Assembly: GCA_964390055.1 (NCBI GenBank)
Contig: CAYMGQ010000006.1
Location: 1 to 64,000 of the forward strand
Source: CAYMGQ01 sp964390055
GTDB lineage: Bacteria; Bacillota; Clostridia; Peptostreptococcales; Natronincolaceae
Length of the DNA stretch: 64,000 bases
Direction: 5' to 3'
The number at the start of each line of letters is the position of its first letter. The first letter of the stretch is position 1. A program made the translations under genes and the position numbers. Below are positions 18,411 to 27,292 of the stretch, in pieces. Below the pieces are notes generated by a model that did no database searches, was not told the origin of the DNA, and saw nothing but the letters and a program-made list of their open reading frames with translations.

Positions 18411-18624
18411 AATAATCATCCTCTCTTGAGTTTCAAATTAGGTCTTAATTTCAAATATAATTATATCTGCTTGTTAATTAATAGTCAATTTATTCCTAGT
18501 TATATTTTAAATACCCTAAAAGAATGATTTTAAAATATTAAAACAAAAAAGTTTCTATTAGCCAGTATATTTCGATGCCATCTATCTATGGAATAATAAC
18601 ATTTGCTTATTATGCAAGGCGCAT

Positions 18625-19827
18625 TTAGCTTATTTCCGATGCCACTTCCTCAAATACCTTAGCTAGGACATCTATGGTTTTTTGCAGGTCTTCCTCTTCT
18701 ATTATGAGTGGGGGTAAAAATCTTAATATATTACCCGCCGTACAATTGATAAGGATATTCTCGTCTAGAAGTTTATTTACAATGAAGCCCCCTTCCATTT
18801 CCAATTCCATACCTACCATTAATCCCTTACCCTTCAGCCCTTTAATCCAGGGATATTTTTCTACAAACTCCTCAAGCTTTCCTCTGAAAAAGTTGCTTTT
18901 TTTCTCAACTTGTTTCCATAATTTTTCTTCTATAATATATTCCATAGTTCCCAATGCTGCACTACAGGCTAATGGATTGCCCCCAAAGGTAGTGCCATGG
19001 TCTCCAGGTTTAAAGGCTTTTGCAATTTTGTCAGTAGCCACCATGGCTCCAATAGGAAAACCACTGGCCAAGGCCTTGGCAAGGGTCATAATATCTGGTG
19101 TAACTTCAAAATGTTCATAAGCAAAAAGCTTACCTGTTCTACCTATTCCACATTGAATTTCATCAAAAATGAGTACAATATCCTTCTGATCACATAATTC
19201 TTTTATTTGCTGTAAAAATTCCCTATTGGCAGAGGTTACCCCTCCCTCCCCTTGAATGGGTTCTAATATAATTCCGCAGGTTTTCTCTGTTATAACATTT
19301 TTGACAGAATCAATATCATTATACTGAGCAAACTTAAAACCTTCAGGTAAGGGTCCAAATCCTTTCCTATAGTCTTTGTTATGTGTAACACTAAGAGTTG
19401 CTAGTGTCCTTCCATGGAAGGATGTTGACATGGCTATTATTTCATTTCGATCCATACCATATTTTTTAAAACTATACTTTCTTGCCAATTTTATTGCTGC
19501 CTCATTAGCCTCTGCTCCACTATTACAGAAAAAGGCCTTATCCCCAAAGGAATTTTCCACTAATAATTTTGCTAATTTGACCTGCTCCTTAATCCAGTAA
19601 AGATTAGAAACATGAATTATTTTTTCTGTCTGATTTTTAATAGCCTCTGTAAAGGCCGGATGCTTATGGCCTAAACCGCAAGCCCCCAATCCTCCTATCA
19701 TGTCTAAATATTTTTCCCCCTTTGTATCAGTTAAATAACAGCCCTTCCCCTTAACAAAGGCTATGGGAAATCGTCCATACGTGTCCATAACATATTTATT
19801 GCCATCTTCAAGAACCGAATTAATCAT
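18625..19827 (-). CDS. argD: Acetylornithine aminotransferase
   Basis: PLP-dependent class-III aminotransferase, 400 residues, converting N-acetylglutamate semialdehyde to N-acetylornithine. The PLP-binding region IFDEIQCGIGRTGKLF and the Schiff-base Lys in TLAKALASGFPIGAM are present. The longer frame begins at GTG 19836, but AGAGGTGG five bases before ATG 19827 selects the latter. It is the last gene of argCJBD, 13 bases after argB. It may also serve as succinyldiaminopimelate aminotransferase, as in other bacteria. Confidence 0.94.
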   Translation of the reverse strand: MINSVLEDGNKYVMDTYGRFPIAFVKGKGCYLTDTKGEKYLDMIGGLGACGLGHKHPAFTEAIKNQTEKIIHVSNLYWIKEQVKLAKLLVENSFGDKAFFCNSGAEANEAAIKLARKYSFKKYGMDRNEIIAMSTSFHGRTLATLSVTHNKDYRKGFGPLPEGFKFAQYNDIDSVKNVITEKTCGIILEPIQGEGGVTSANREFLQQIKELCDQKDIVLIFDEIQCGIGRTGKLFAYEHFEVTPDIMTLAKALASGFPIGAMVATDKIAKAFKPGDHGTTFGGNPLACSAALGTMEYIIEEKLWKQVEKKSNFFRGKLEEFVEKYPWIKGLKGKGLMVGMELEMEGGFIVNKLLDENILINCTAGNILRFLPPLIIEEEDLQKTIDVLAKVFEEVASEIS

Positions 19828-19840
19828 CTTTACCACCTCT

Positions 19841-20695
19841 CTACTTTGTTATCATGGTTCCAATACCCTTATTTGTAAAAATCTCCAATAGTATGGAATG
19901 GGGTTTGCGCCCATCGATTATGTGGGCCCTTTTAACTCCACCTTTAACAGCATCAAAGCAACATTTAATCTTGGGAATCATGCCACCATTTATAATTTTT
20001 TCATTTAAATATTCCTCTATTTCGCCAATCCTAATATGGGATATTACAGAGCCATTATCAGCCTGATTTCTCATAACACCCTTTACATCCGTAATAAGGA
20101 TTAGTTTCTTTGCATTCATTGCAGCGGCAACTTTTCCTGCTACATCGTCAGCATTTATATTATAGGTCTTTCCCTTACGGCCATAAGCAATAGGAGAAAT
20201 TACTGGAATATAACCCTGAGTAGCTATCATATCTATAAAATCAATGTTTAGTTTCTCTATTTCTCCCACCAGACCTAGGTCCTTATTTTTTTGTTTTGCT
20301 CGCATCATATTGCCATCTTTACCGCTTATCCCAATGGCATTTACCCCATATTTATTTATTAGGGATACTATCTCCCTATTTATCTTGCCTAATAAAACCA
20401 TCTCGGTAATCTCCATGGTTTCTTCATCTGTAACCCTTAATCCATCTATAAATTTGGGTTCTTTGCCAAGTCTTATCATCATTTCACTAATTTCTGGTCC
20501 TCCCCCATGGACTACAACTGGGTTCATACCAACATACTTCATTAGGACAATATCTTTAATTACTGTCTGTTTTAATTCTTCATTAACCATGGCATGACCA
20601 CCATATTTTATAACCACCGTTTGATTATGGAAAGCCCTAATATAGGGCAAGCTCTCCATTAATACATTCGCTTTTTGACATGGTGATAAATTCAT
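19841..20695 (-). CDS. argB: Acetylglutamate kinase
   Basis: Phosphorylates N-acetylglutamate, the second arginine step and usually the arginine-inhibited one. The 284-residue protein shows the amino-acid-kinase fold with IKYGGHAM at the N-terminus, VVHGGGPEI, and NINADDVAGKVAAAM. The N-terminal extension before the kinase core (about 25 residues) is typical of arginine-sensitive hexameric enzymes. Two ATGs compete: the first (20701) touches the ribosome site AGGGGGAG, so the second at 20695 is preferred. Third gene of the arginine operon. Confidence 0.94.
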   Translation of the reverse strand: MNLSPCQKANVLMESLPYIRAFHNQTVVIKYGGHAMVNEELKQTVIKDIVLMKYVGMNPVVVHGGGPEISEMMIRLGKEPKFIDGLRVTDEETMEITEMVLLGKINREIVSLINKYGVNAIGISGKDGNMMRAKQKNKDLGLVGEIEKLNIDFIDMIATQGYIPVISPIAYGRKGKTYNINADDVAGKVAAAMNAKKLILITDVKGVMRNQADNGSVISHIRIGEIEEYLNEKIINGGMIPKIKCCFDAVKGGVKRAHIIDGRKPHSILLEIFTNKGIGTMITK

Positions 20696-20707
20696 TTTCA
20701 TCTCCCC

Positions 20708-21931
20708 CTAAGACCTATAAGCTCCATTAATTTCTACGTATTTATAGGACAGATCACAACCCCATCCTGTTACATTTTCATTGCCAATATTTAAATTCAC
20801 CAATACTTTTAATTTTTCAGATTTTAATATTCCTTCCAGTTCTTTTTCATCATAGTCTGTCGCCAACCCGCCTTCTACAATCTTCAATATCTGATTCTTA
20901 TTTCCCAGGAAAATATCTATTTTGTCAACATCAACTTCGGCATCAGAATATCCTATACTGCACATAATTCTTCCCCAATTGCCATCCTCACCGAAAAAGG
21001 CCGTTTTTACTAGGTTAGAATTCAATATGTTTTTAACTATTATCTTGCCCTCTTGGAAACTTTTACTGTTTTGAGCTTCCACCTCAATAAATTTTGTTGC
21101 CCCTTCCCCATCTAAAACTATGGCCTTAGCCAGGTATTCATTTACATAGTCAAGGGCCTTTCTAAATTTTTCAATATCTGGATGGTCTTCAGTTATTATT
21201 TCATTTTCTGCCATACCATTGGCCATTATAAAAACAGTATCATTAGTACTCATATCACCATCAACTGTTATCATATTATAGGTTCTATCAGCAGAATCCT
21301 CCAGCATCTTCTGCAGCAAGCGGCCATCTATTTTAACATCAGTTGTTAAAAAGACTAACATAGTAGCTAAATTTGGATCTATCATTCCTGACCCCTTAGC
21401 CATACCACCAATAGTAATGGTTTTTCCATCAATTTCAGTTGTAATTCCTATTTTCTTTACCCCTGTATCAGTTGTTAAAATAGCTTCTGCTGCATCATTC
21501 CCACCAATATAACTTAGGTCCTTGCTGGCCTTCTTTATACCTTTTTCTATAGTTTCCATGGGTAGAGGTACTCCAATAACTCCGGTTGAGGCTATTAGGA
21601 TCTTTGAGGGGCATATCGTCAGCTCCTCTCCTAATATTGCAGTCATTTTTTTAGCATCTTTGTAACCTCTAATTCCTGTGCAAGCATTTGCATTACCACT
21701 ATTAACAAGAATGGCTTCTACACCATTTCCTTCTCTTATTCTTTCTCTTGATAGGGTCACAGGAGCAGCACACACCTTATTAGTAGTAAATAAGCCTGCC
21801 CCTTCCGCTGTGACATCACTCACTATTAATGCTAAGTCCTTTTTATATCTCTTAATTCCCGTATGAATTCCACAACTGCGAAATCCCTTGGGTGAAGTAA
21901 CGCTTCCTTCAATTATCTGAAAATCTGTCAA
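20708..21931 (-). CDS. argJ: Bifunctional glutamate N-acetyltransferase / ornithine acetyltransferase
   Basis: Transfers acetyl groups from N-acetylornithine to glutamate, giving the cyclic arginine route. The 407-residue precursor has the autoprocessing site before the Thr in NLATMLVFLTTD (near residue 186) and GSGMIDPN just before it. An upstream ATG at 21955 would encode the ribosome site itself (AAAGGAGG) and overlap argC; TTG 21931, eight bases after that site, is the likely start and restores a 14-base gap. No argA or argE is in the window. Whether it also uses acetyl-CoA cannot be told from sequence alone. Confidence 0.94.
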   Translation of the reverse strand: MTDFQIIEGSVTSPKGFRSCGIHTGIKRYKKDLALIVSDVTAEGAGLFTTNKVCAAPVTLSRERIREGNGVEAILVNSGNANACTGIRGYKDAKKMTAILGEELTICPSKILIASTGVIGVPLPMETIEKGIKKASKDLSYIGGNDAAEAILTTDTGVKKIGITTEIDGKTITIGGMAKGSGMIDPNLATMLVFLTTDVKIDGRLLQKMLEDSADRTYNMITVDGDMSTNDTVFIMANGMAENEIITEDHPDIEKFRKALDYVNEYLAKAIVLDGEGATKFIEVEAQNSKSFQEGKIIVKNILNSNLVKTAFFGEDGNWGRIMCSIGYSDAEVDVDKIDIFLGNKNQILKIVEGGLATDYDEKELEGILKSEKLKVLVNLNIGNENVTGWGCDLSYKYVEINGAYRS

Positions 21932-21945
21932 AGTTCTTTCCTCCT

Positions 21946-22983
21946 TTATGGCCATAATGCCGGCTGTTGCAAGCCCTCTGCTATATTAAATCCACACATT
22001 ATATTCATATTTTGAATAGCCTGGCCGGCAGCTCCCTTAACTAAGTTATCAATTACACTAATTAAAATGATATTATTAGTTCTTTTATCAAGTTTTACTC
22101 CTATATCACAATAATTTGATCCATAAACCGCCTTGGTCTGTGGGTATTCATCCTGGTCTAATAGGCGGATAAAGGGTTGGTCTTTATAGTAATTGTTATA
22201 CACATCTCTTATATCCTGGTAGCTTACCCCCCTTTTATTTTCAATATATATTGTGCTTAATATCCCCCTTATCATTGGCACTAAATGGGGAGTAAATTGT
22301 ATTTTTATATCCTCATTAGCAGCAATAGATAGCTCTTGTTCAATTTCCGGTAAATGCCTATGACTAGCAATACCATAAGCCCTTAAATTCTCCTGGCATT
22401 GGGAAAAGAGATTCCCATCTGTCACACTTCGCCCAGCTCCTGATACCCCAGATTTAGAATCCACTATTAGCTTATCTACCATAAGGAGTCTTTCCTTAAA
22501 TAATGGATATAAAGGCAATAATACACTGGTTGGATAACAACCAGGATTGGCAACTAATTGTGCTTGGGCTATTTCATCCCCATATATCTCACTTAGTCCA
22601 TAGATGGCTACCTGTAATTCCTCCTTAGATTCATGCTTAGTCTCATACCATTTTTCATATGTTTTATAATTTTTTAATCTGAAATCTGCTGATATATCTA
22701 TAACTTTCTTTCCTTTTTTATAAGCCATTCTAACAGCTGGTTGGCTTAATTTATGAGGCAGGGCACAAAATAACAAGTCTATATCCTCGAGGGCCTTTTC
22801 CAAATCTACAGAGACGCATTTGTCTGAGATTATATCTCTAAGATTAGGATAAACCTCTCCATATTCCAGACCCACATAGCTTCTGCTATCTAAGAAATTT
22901 ATTTCTGCCTTCCTATGTTGACTTAAGAGCCTTGCTAGTTCCCCCCCTACGTAACCTGTTGAACCCAAAATACCTACATTCAT
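21946..22983 (-). CDS. argC: N-acetyl-gamma-glutamyl-phosphate reductase
   Basis: NADPH-dependent reduction of N-acetylglutamyl phosphate to the semialdehyde. The 345-residue protein starts with the Rossmann motif VGILGSTGYVGGELARLL and carries the catalytic Cys in ANPGCYPTSVLLPLYPL near residue 148, followed by DSKSGVSGAG. It is the first gene of argCJBD. The ATG follows GGGGTGA. A strong promoter with two ArgR-type boxes lies upstream, so repression by arginine is expected. Confidence 0.95.
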   Translation of the reverse strand: MNVGILGSTGYVGGELARLLSQHRKAEINFLDSRSYVGLEYGEVYPNLRDIISDKCVSVDLEKALEDIDLLFCALPHKLSQPAVRMAYKKGKKVIDISADFRLKNYKTYEKWYETKHESKEELQVAIYGLSEIYGDEIAQAQLVANPGCYPTSVLLPLYPLFKERLLMVDKLIVDSKSGVSGAGRSVTDGNLFSQCQENLRAYGIASHRHLPEIEQELSIAANEDIKIQFTPHLVPMIRGILSTIYIENKRGVSYQDIRDVYNNYYKDQPFIRLLDQDEYPQTKAVYGSNYCDIGVKLDKRTNNIILISVIDNLVKGAAGQAIQNMNIMCGFNIAEGLQQPALWP

Positions 22984-23020
22984 CCTTTCACCCCATTATG
23001 TATAATATTTATAAGTATTT

Positions 23021-23074
23021 ATGTATTTTTATTCATTAGTAATAAGTATACACCTATTTTAATTTTTATTCAAG
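23021..23074 (-). promoter_or_regulatory. arg promoter with two ArgR/AhrC boxes
   Basis: On the minus strand -35 TTGAAT (23073-23068), a 17-base spacer and -10 TATACT (23050-23045) form a good promoter. CTTGAATAAAAATTAAAA (23074-23057) overlaps the -35, and TAATGAATAAAAATACAT (23038-23021) lies downstream of the start point. Both resemble the Bacillus ARG box (CATGAATAAAAATTCAAG). Paired boxes separated by about three helical turns fit binding by an ArgR/AhrC hexamer. No argR gene is in the window. Confidence 0.72.
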
Positions 23075-23086
23075 CCTTTTAGCCTT

Positions 23087-23124
23087 TATAAAAAATAAAA
23101 AACGCGAATTATATAATTCGCGTT
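23087..23124 (-). terminator. Terminator of the YtxH-DUF948 operon
   Basis: AACGCGAATTATATAATTCGCGTT is a perfect palindrome (23101-23124), followed on the minus strand by a long run of T. It separates the YtxH-DUF948 pair from the arg promoter. Confidence 0.92.
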
Positions 23125-23138
23125 TCTCTATCCCTTAT

Positions 23139-23546
23139 TTATTTCCTAAAGAAGCCTTTTTTCCTTTTTCCTGGCAGCATATCTGTTATGACAGATAAGC
23201 CATTTAAAAAATTTCTTGCAGGTTCCAGAATCTCATCGTTTATTCCATATATTGTTGCAGTTGTATGTTGGATAACCTCGTCAATATTTTTAACAACTCC
23301 TTGTACATGATCCATCTCTTTATTAGCAACTTCTGTAATTCCCTCTACGTTATGTATAACCTTGGGTAAACTATTCATGGTCTTGTCTATATTCTCTTGA
23401 TTTTTGCTAACAAGATCCTGAATTTGTTTTAATACATTATTCACCCTAGCTAATAAAAGAAATAAGATGGCAAAAAGGCCTATTCCTAACAGTGCAAAAA
23501 TAAAGGTAATTAGTTGACCCAGCGTTATTGTAATAGTTGAGTTCAT
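23139..23546 (-). CDS. DUF948 membrane protein
   Basis: A 135-residue protein with one membrane helix at residues 9-33 and a long amphipathic helical region (residues 38-105) with regular heptad-like spacing, ending in a basic tail (MLPGKRKKGFFRK). This is the DUF948 layout found in many Firmicutes next to YtxH-family genes. It is probably cell-envelope or stress related; the biochemical role is unknown. ATG follows AAGGTGGGTG. It lies 29 bases after the YtxH gene. Confidence 0.8.
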   Translation of the reverse strand: MNSTITITLGQLITFIFALLGIGLFAILFLLLARVNNVLKQIQDLVSKNQENIDKTMNSLPKVIHNVEGITEVANKEMDHVQGVVKNIDEVIQHTTATIYGINDEILEPARNFLNGLSVITDMLPGKRKKGFFRK

Positions 23547-23575
23547 CTTACACCCACCTTATTTAAATTATTGTA

Positions 23576-23995
23576 TTATTCTAGTTCTTCCTCCCTTAAT
23601 CCATCAATTTCTATTTCTAGTTCCTCCTCCTCAACAATATTTGGTTCATTGATTTTTGAACATTTTTCCTTTATAGTTGAGAATTTATCAGTTAAGACAT
23701 GTGAAAGTTTTTCCTTGCCCTCCAGCAAATTAACTTCTAGTTTGTCTTTTCCTTCTGTAAGATTTGATTCTAAACTGTCCTTTATTTTTTCTAATTCCTC
23801 TTTAGTTTTTTGCCTAGTATTTTCTCCTTTATCCGGGGCGTATAAAACACCCACAATTCCACCAACTAGTGCACCTAGTACAAATCCCTTTGTCATTGAT
23901 TTTCTTTTTGCCTCGCGTTTTTCCCTTTCAAATCTTTCTGTATTTAACAAGTCCCTTAGCTCTGATATTTTTCCTTGGAAATCTCTAAAAAACAT
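23576..23995 (-). CDS. YtxH-domain protein
   Basis: A 139-residue protein. A short basic N-terminus is followed by the YtxH motif (GFVLGALVGGIVGVLYAPDKGENTR, residues 37-61), one membrane-associated helix rich in Gly, and a long Glu/Lys-rich coiled region. YtxH-family proteins are induced by general stress in Bacillus, where the function is not defined. ATG follows GAGGAGTGAT. First gene of a two-gene operon with the DUF948 protein. The acidic C-terminus (EEEELEIEIDGLREEELE) is notable. Confidence 0.8.
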   Translation of the reverse strand: MFFRDFQGKISELRDLLNTERFEREKREAKRKSMTKGFVLGALVGGIVGVLYAPDKGENTRQKTKEELEKIKDSLESNLTEGKDKLEVNLLEGKEKLSHVLTDKFSTIKEKCSKINEPNIVEEEELEIEIDGLREEELE

Positions 23996-24076
23996 AATAT
24001 CACTCCTCTTTAATATCTTCTTTACTATAAATTATACCTTAATTTATGGTTGAAAAACAAAAATTTCTAGATTTAT

Positions 24077-26044
24077 TTAACTATCCAAATGAAAATTATT
24101 ATAGCTTACCCCATCATCAAACAATAGATTTCTCCTATATTCACCATAGAGCTGTTTAAGTTGGGAAATTCTTTGTGACATTTCCAGTTGTAAATTGGAT
24201 ACCAAATCATAGTCCTTCTCTTCCACTGCATTTCTAATTCTTGTAAATAAAGATTTGTTTTTTCTACTATCCTTCATAAGATAGTTTCTTAGGGAGGAAA
24301 TTTTTTCCCAATTAAATACATCTACATCAGATACAGGCTCGTTTTCATGAAGTTTTTTACAATTCCTGACTAATGCCATGTTATCTACTATTATTCTACC
24401 TATTAACTCCATTACCCACCTATCCAAAATAGATATAGCATAGGAATCAACAATTACCTCACTAAAAACTTCTCCCTGAAATAAAGTTTGTTTTTTGTCT
24501 GGATAGTTTTTAAAGGCCAATATATTTTCCCAAACAGTTGCAGGTGGTTTCCCGAAGAGTTTATTTCTTTCCTCCTCTGTAAAATCCTCAAATACTTGGG
24601 CTTCACTACGATATAAGCGGTCCTTCTCTAAGTAGAATTTTTCCTCTCCAGCCTTCTTGGAAAACTCCCTTTTTAAATCTTCACTATTCATTTTATTTTC
24701 TACAACTGCCTTTATACCATCTAACATGGTTTGGTATGTAGCTGCTATTGTTAGATAAATATTAGTAGTTGGATTTGGGGACCTAAGCTCAAATCGTGTC
24801 GCCATAGCTTCATCCATATCTCTAACTAAACCCACAAGAACCGTTCGATTTCTAGAAGGCAATTCTACGGTGTGACCAACTGAGGCAACAGTGCATATGG
24901 GTGCCTCAAAGCCAGGTTTTAGCCGGTTAAATGCATCATTAGTTGCGGTAACAAAGGGGTTAACAACTTCATAATTTTTCAACATACCCATCAAGGCCCC
25001 CCAACCTATAGAGTTTAAATAGTTATCCTTCAAATCCCTGGGGGCAAATAAATTTATTTTTTCCCCAGTTACAAGCTCTAGATTGGCCCCCAAATGTGCA
25101 TGCTTTCCGCTACCGGCTACCCCTTCAATGGGTTTAGCCAAAAATGTAACTTCCAGACCATGGCTTTCAAATACTTCCTCCACTAGTTCTCTAATAAACA
25201 TTTCACTGTCGGCACATTGGATAGGGGCATTATATTTCCAATCTATTTCTAGCTGTTCCATTACATGATTTAATTTTCCTGTCACCCCTATTCTAGCTGT
25301 AATTCCTCCTACTTCTTTATGTCCCATCTCTGGTTCAAATCCATACTTGTCCATCAGTATGATAGTTTCCTCAAGGGCGGTTCGTACACTTCCCTTAGTT
25401 CTTTTCCAGTACTGTTCTTTGAGCATTTGTGATGTAGAAAGCTTTTCTTCATCTGCATAATCTTCTGGTGTCCTTACCCAAAATTCTAGTTCTGTTGCAG
25501 TGGTTAGATTAACCCTTTTTATATGATCAAGGGAAGGTATATTAAATTCCTCCAACAAGTGGGGATAAGCACTAAACATCCTTTTTATTTCCCCAGTAAA
25601 ATATTCAACTGTTCTTTTTAAAATTGATCTTGAATCCACCTTTTTCCCATTATGTTCAATAAAGGCTGGAATTCTCAATGTCCCTACAGGGAGGCCATTT
25701 TTTTCATATATGTGATCAGGATTATAATCCACAAACCAAGTTGCGTCTAAATCAGGAATTAAATCTATTTTTGCGTCATTTAAGGTGGCAATACCCTGTA
25801 ACATTACACTGGAACCATCAGTTTGTATTCCTTTCCTTAAGAAACCCTCTATATCCTCTAAAAATATAGATATAGGTATTTTCTCGTCAGTGTCATTGCC
25901 TCCCAAATCTACAGCTACTACTGAAACGAATTGAATATTTGGATGACTCCTTATAAGTTTAGCCAAAATCTCCGTCCTATGGGTATTCCTATCTAAAGAG
26001 TATAGCATAGATTTTGGACTAATATTCTCCATATCCTTGTGCAT
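24077..26044 (-). CDS. Long-form glutamine synthetase family protein
   Basis: Glutamate-ammonia ligase fold, 655 residues, cytoplasmic. The N-terminal beta-grasp has GIQTDGSSVMLQGIA (near residue 75). The catalytic domain shows TATELEFWV, the metal/ATP motif EGVAGSGKHAHLGANL, VELPSRNRTV and RSPNPTTNIYLTIAA. It is longer than GSI (about 450 residues) and shorter than typical GSIII (about 700), with a C-terminal helical extension of about 150 residues (residues 505-655). Enzymes of this form occur in several clostridia and are annotated as glutamine synthetase. ATG follows AGGAGG. It stands alone. True synthetase activity is likely but not proven, and a gamma-glutamyl ligase for another amine is possible. 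Confidence 0.88.
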   Translation of the reverse strand: MHKDMENISPKSMLYSLDRNTHRTEILAKLIRSHPNIQFVSVVAVDLGGNDTDEKIPISIFLEDIEGFLRKGIQTDGSSVMLQGIATLNDAKIDLIPDLDATWFVDYNPDHIYEKNGLPVGTLRIPAFIEHNGKKVDSRSILKRTVEYFTGEIKRMFSAYPHLLEEFNIPSLDHIKRVNLTTATELEFWVRTPEDYADEEKLSTSQMLKEQYWKRTKGSVRTALEETIILMDKYGFEPEMGHKEVGGITARIGVTGKLNHVMEQLEIDWKYNAPIQCADSEMFIRELVEEVFESHGLEVTFLAKPIEGVAGSGKHAHLGANLELVTGEKINLFAPRDLKDNYLNSIGWGALMGMLKNYEVVNPFVTATNDAFNRLKPGFEAPICTVASVGHTVELPSRNRTVLVGLVRDMDEAMATRFELRSPNPTTNIYLTIAATYQTMLDGIKAVVENKMNSEDLKREFSKKAGEEKFYLEKDRLYRSEAQVFEDFTEEERNKLFGKPPATVWENILAFKNYPDKKQTLFQGEVFSEVIVDSYAISILDRWVMELIGRIIVDNMALVRNCKKLHENEPVSDVDVFNWEKISSLRNYLMKDSRKNKSLFTRIRNAVEEKDYDLVSNLQLEMSQRISQLKQLYGEYRRNLLFDDGVSYNNFHLDS

Positions 26045-26207
26045 AAATATACCTCCTTGAAATTAACTGTCTACCTTATATTATTCCCCATATTATTATA
26101 CTAGTTATAGAGTCTAACATCAAACCATGGGGAAAATTAGCTTAATTATACATTAATAATAAGTTCCTGTAAATTTTATTTTTAATAATTATTAAATTTA
26201 CCCATAT

Positions 26208-26240
26208 AAAAAGCTTTAGAATTCTTAAGCATTCTAAAGC
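26208..26240 (-). terminator. Terminator of the PsiE/CorC-like gene
   Basis: GCTTTAGAAT and ATTCTAAAGC form a perfect 10-pair stem with an eight-base loop, followed on the minus strand by five T. Confidence 0.88.
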
Positions 26241-26251
26241 CCTTTATATTT

Positions 26252-26896
26252 CTATCCTGTTCTCCCGTAATTTATATTGGCTTGTATTTCACCAACTAAA
26301 ACTTGGTCTATCCTACCATTATCCATTTGTAGTATTTGAAATTTAACATTGCCCAACCAATATTCCACACCTTCTCCAATTGGTATCCTAGACTCTCTTG
26401 AAAGTTGATATATTAAACCTTCAATAGTATTGGCCTTATTTATAGGAATCCTAAAGCCTGTGCTGCAGTTTATACTATCCAGCTTACTTGTTGCAGGAAC
26501 AATATAATTTCCATCACCTAGGGTTACATAATCATCCTTCACTAGATGTTTCCTTATTAAGAGGACAATTCCAATTGCAATGATTGCTATTACAATATCC
26601 ATCATAGTTTGCCCATTGACTAACATTTTCTTTGCTACAGCAAAAGCCACAATATCTAGCATAGCCTTGCTTGATCGTAGGGCAATAATCTGTATAAATT
26701 CAATTCCAATTACTAGTATCAATACATAAGAAAGTAAGTCACCAATTACACCATAATTCCCCTGTAAAAGTTGACTCAAATATTTTATAACTCCCATTGA
26801 GCCTAATAGTATCCCTATTATAAGGGAGACTGCTAAAATTAACTCCAATTTTTTGGCTATCTCTAATACATGTGTTGACAAATCTTTTTTCTTCAT
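26252..26896 (-). CDS. Membrane protein with PsiE-like helices and CorC/HlyC-type domain
   Basis: A 214-residue protein. Residues 15-120 form about four membrane helices of phosphate-starvation-inducible PsiE type (VLILVIGIEFIQIIAL). Residues about 150-205 match the transporter-associated domain of CorC/HlyC proteins (IEGLIYQLSRESRIPIGEGV, then VKFQILQMDNGRIDQVLVGEI). This soluble domain normally sits at the end of cystathionine-beta-synthase-domain ion transporters. No CBS pair is present. It may regulate or perform ion transport; function unknown. It stands after its own intergenic space and before the HPr-like gene region. Confidence 0.7.
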   Translation of the reverse strand: MKKKDLSTHVLEIAKKLELILAVSLIIGILLGSMGVIKYLSQLLQGNYGVIGDLLSYVLILVIGIEFIQIIALRSSKAMLDIVAFAVAKKMLVNGQTMMDIVIAIIAIGIVLLIRKHLVKDDYVTLGDGNYIVPATSKLDSINCSTGFRIPINKANTIEGLIYQLSRESRIPIGEGVEYWLGNVKFQILQMDNGRIDQVLVGEIQANINYGRTG

Positions 26897-26992
26897 AATT
26901 ATGTCCCACCCCAGCTGACTATGTATTTTTTATATATTATATAGGTGGGTAGTAATTAAATCAAGTTATTTGTTAATAATTGTTCTTGATTG

Positions 26993-27256
26993 CTAATAGT
27001 CCTTGATATTTTTTATTAGTTGTGTTAGCTCCTTTAATGCCCTTTCCTGGTCAGATCCCTCCACCCTCAAGAGGATTTTATCTCCCTTTCTTGCTAACAT
27101 ACTCATAATGTGTATAATGCTTTTGCAATTATATTCATTACCATCTTTTATTATAAAACACTGGGATTTAAATTCCGATGCCTTTTTTACTAATGCACTA
27201 GATGCTCTTGCATTTAGTCCAGTTTCATTTTTGATATCTATATATTTCTCTAGCAT
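26993..27256 (-). CDS. HPr-like protein lacking the active His (Crh-like)
   Basis: An 87-residue protein with the HPr fold. The phosphotransfer site normally reads GxHARP with His15; here it reads TGLNARAS with Asn15. The regulatory Ser46 is kept (NCKSIIHIMSML). This is the pattern of Bacillus Crh, where Gln replaces His15: the protein cannot pass phosphate from PEP, but can be phosphorylated at Ser46 by HPr kinase and act as a catabolite co-repressor. It lies 36 bases after a PP2C-type phosphatase gene on the same strand, so that phosphatase may act on Ser46 or share its pathway. No PTS genes are nearby. Confidence 0.85.
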   Translation of the reverse strand: MLEKYIDIKNETGLNARASSALVKKASEFKSQCFIIKDGNEYNCKSIIHIMSMLARKGDKILLRVEGSDQERALKELTQLIKNIKDY

Positions 27257-27292
27257 ATTAATAATCTTACTCCCTTCAAAATTTTATACAGT

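Noticed and set aside
21932..21955. ATG start for argJ
   Set aside because: These codons contain the AAAGGAGG ribosome site and overlap argC; TTG 21931 is at proper spacing.
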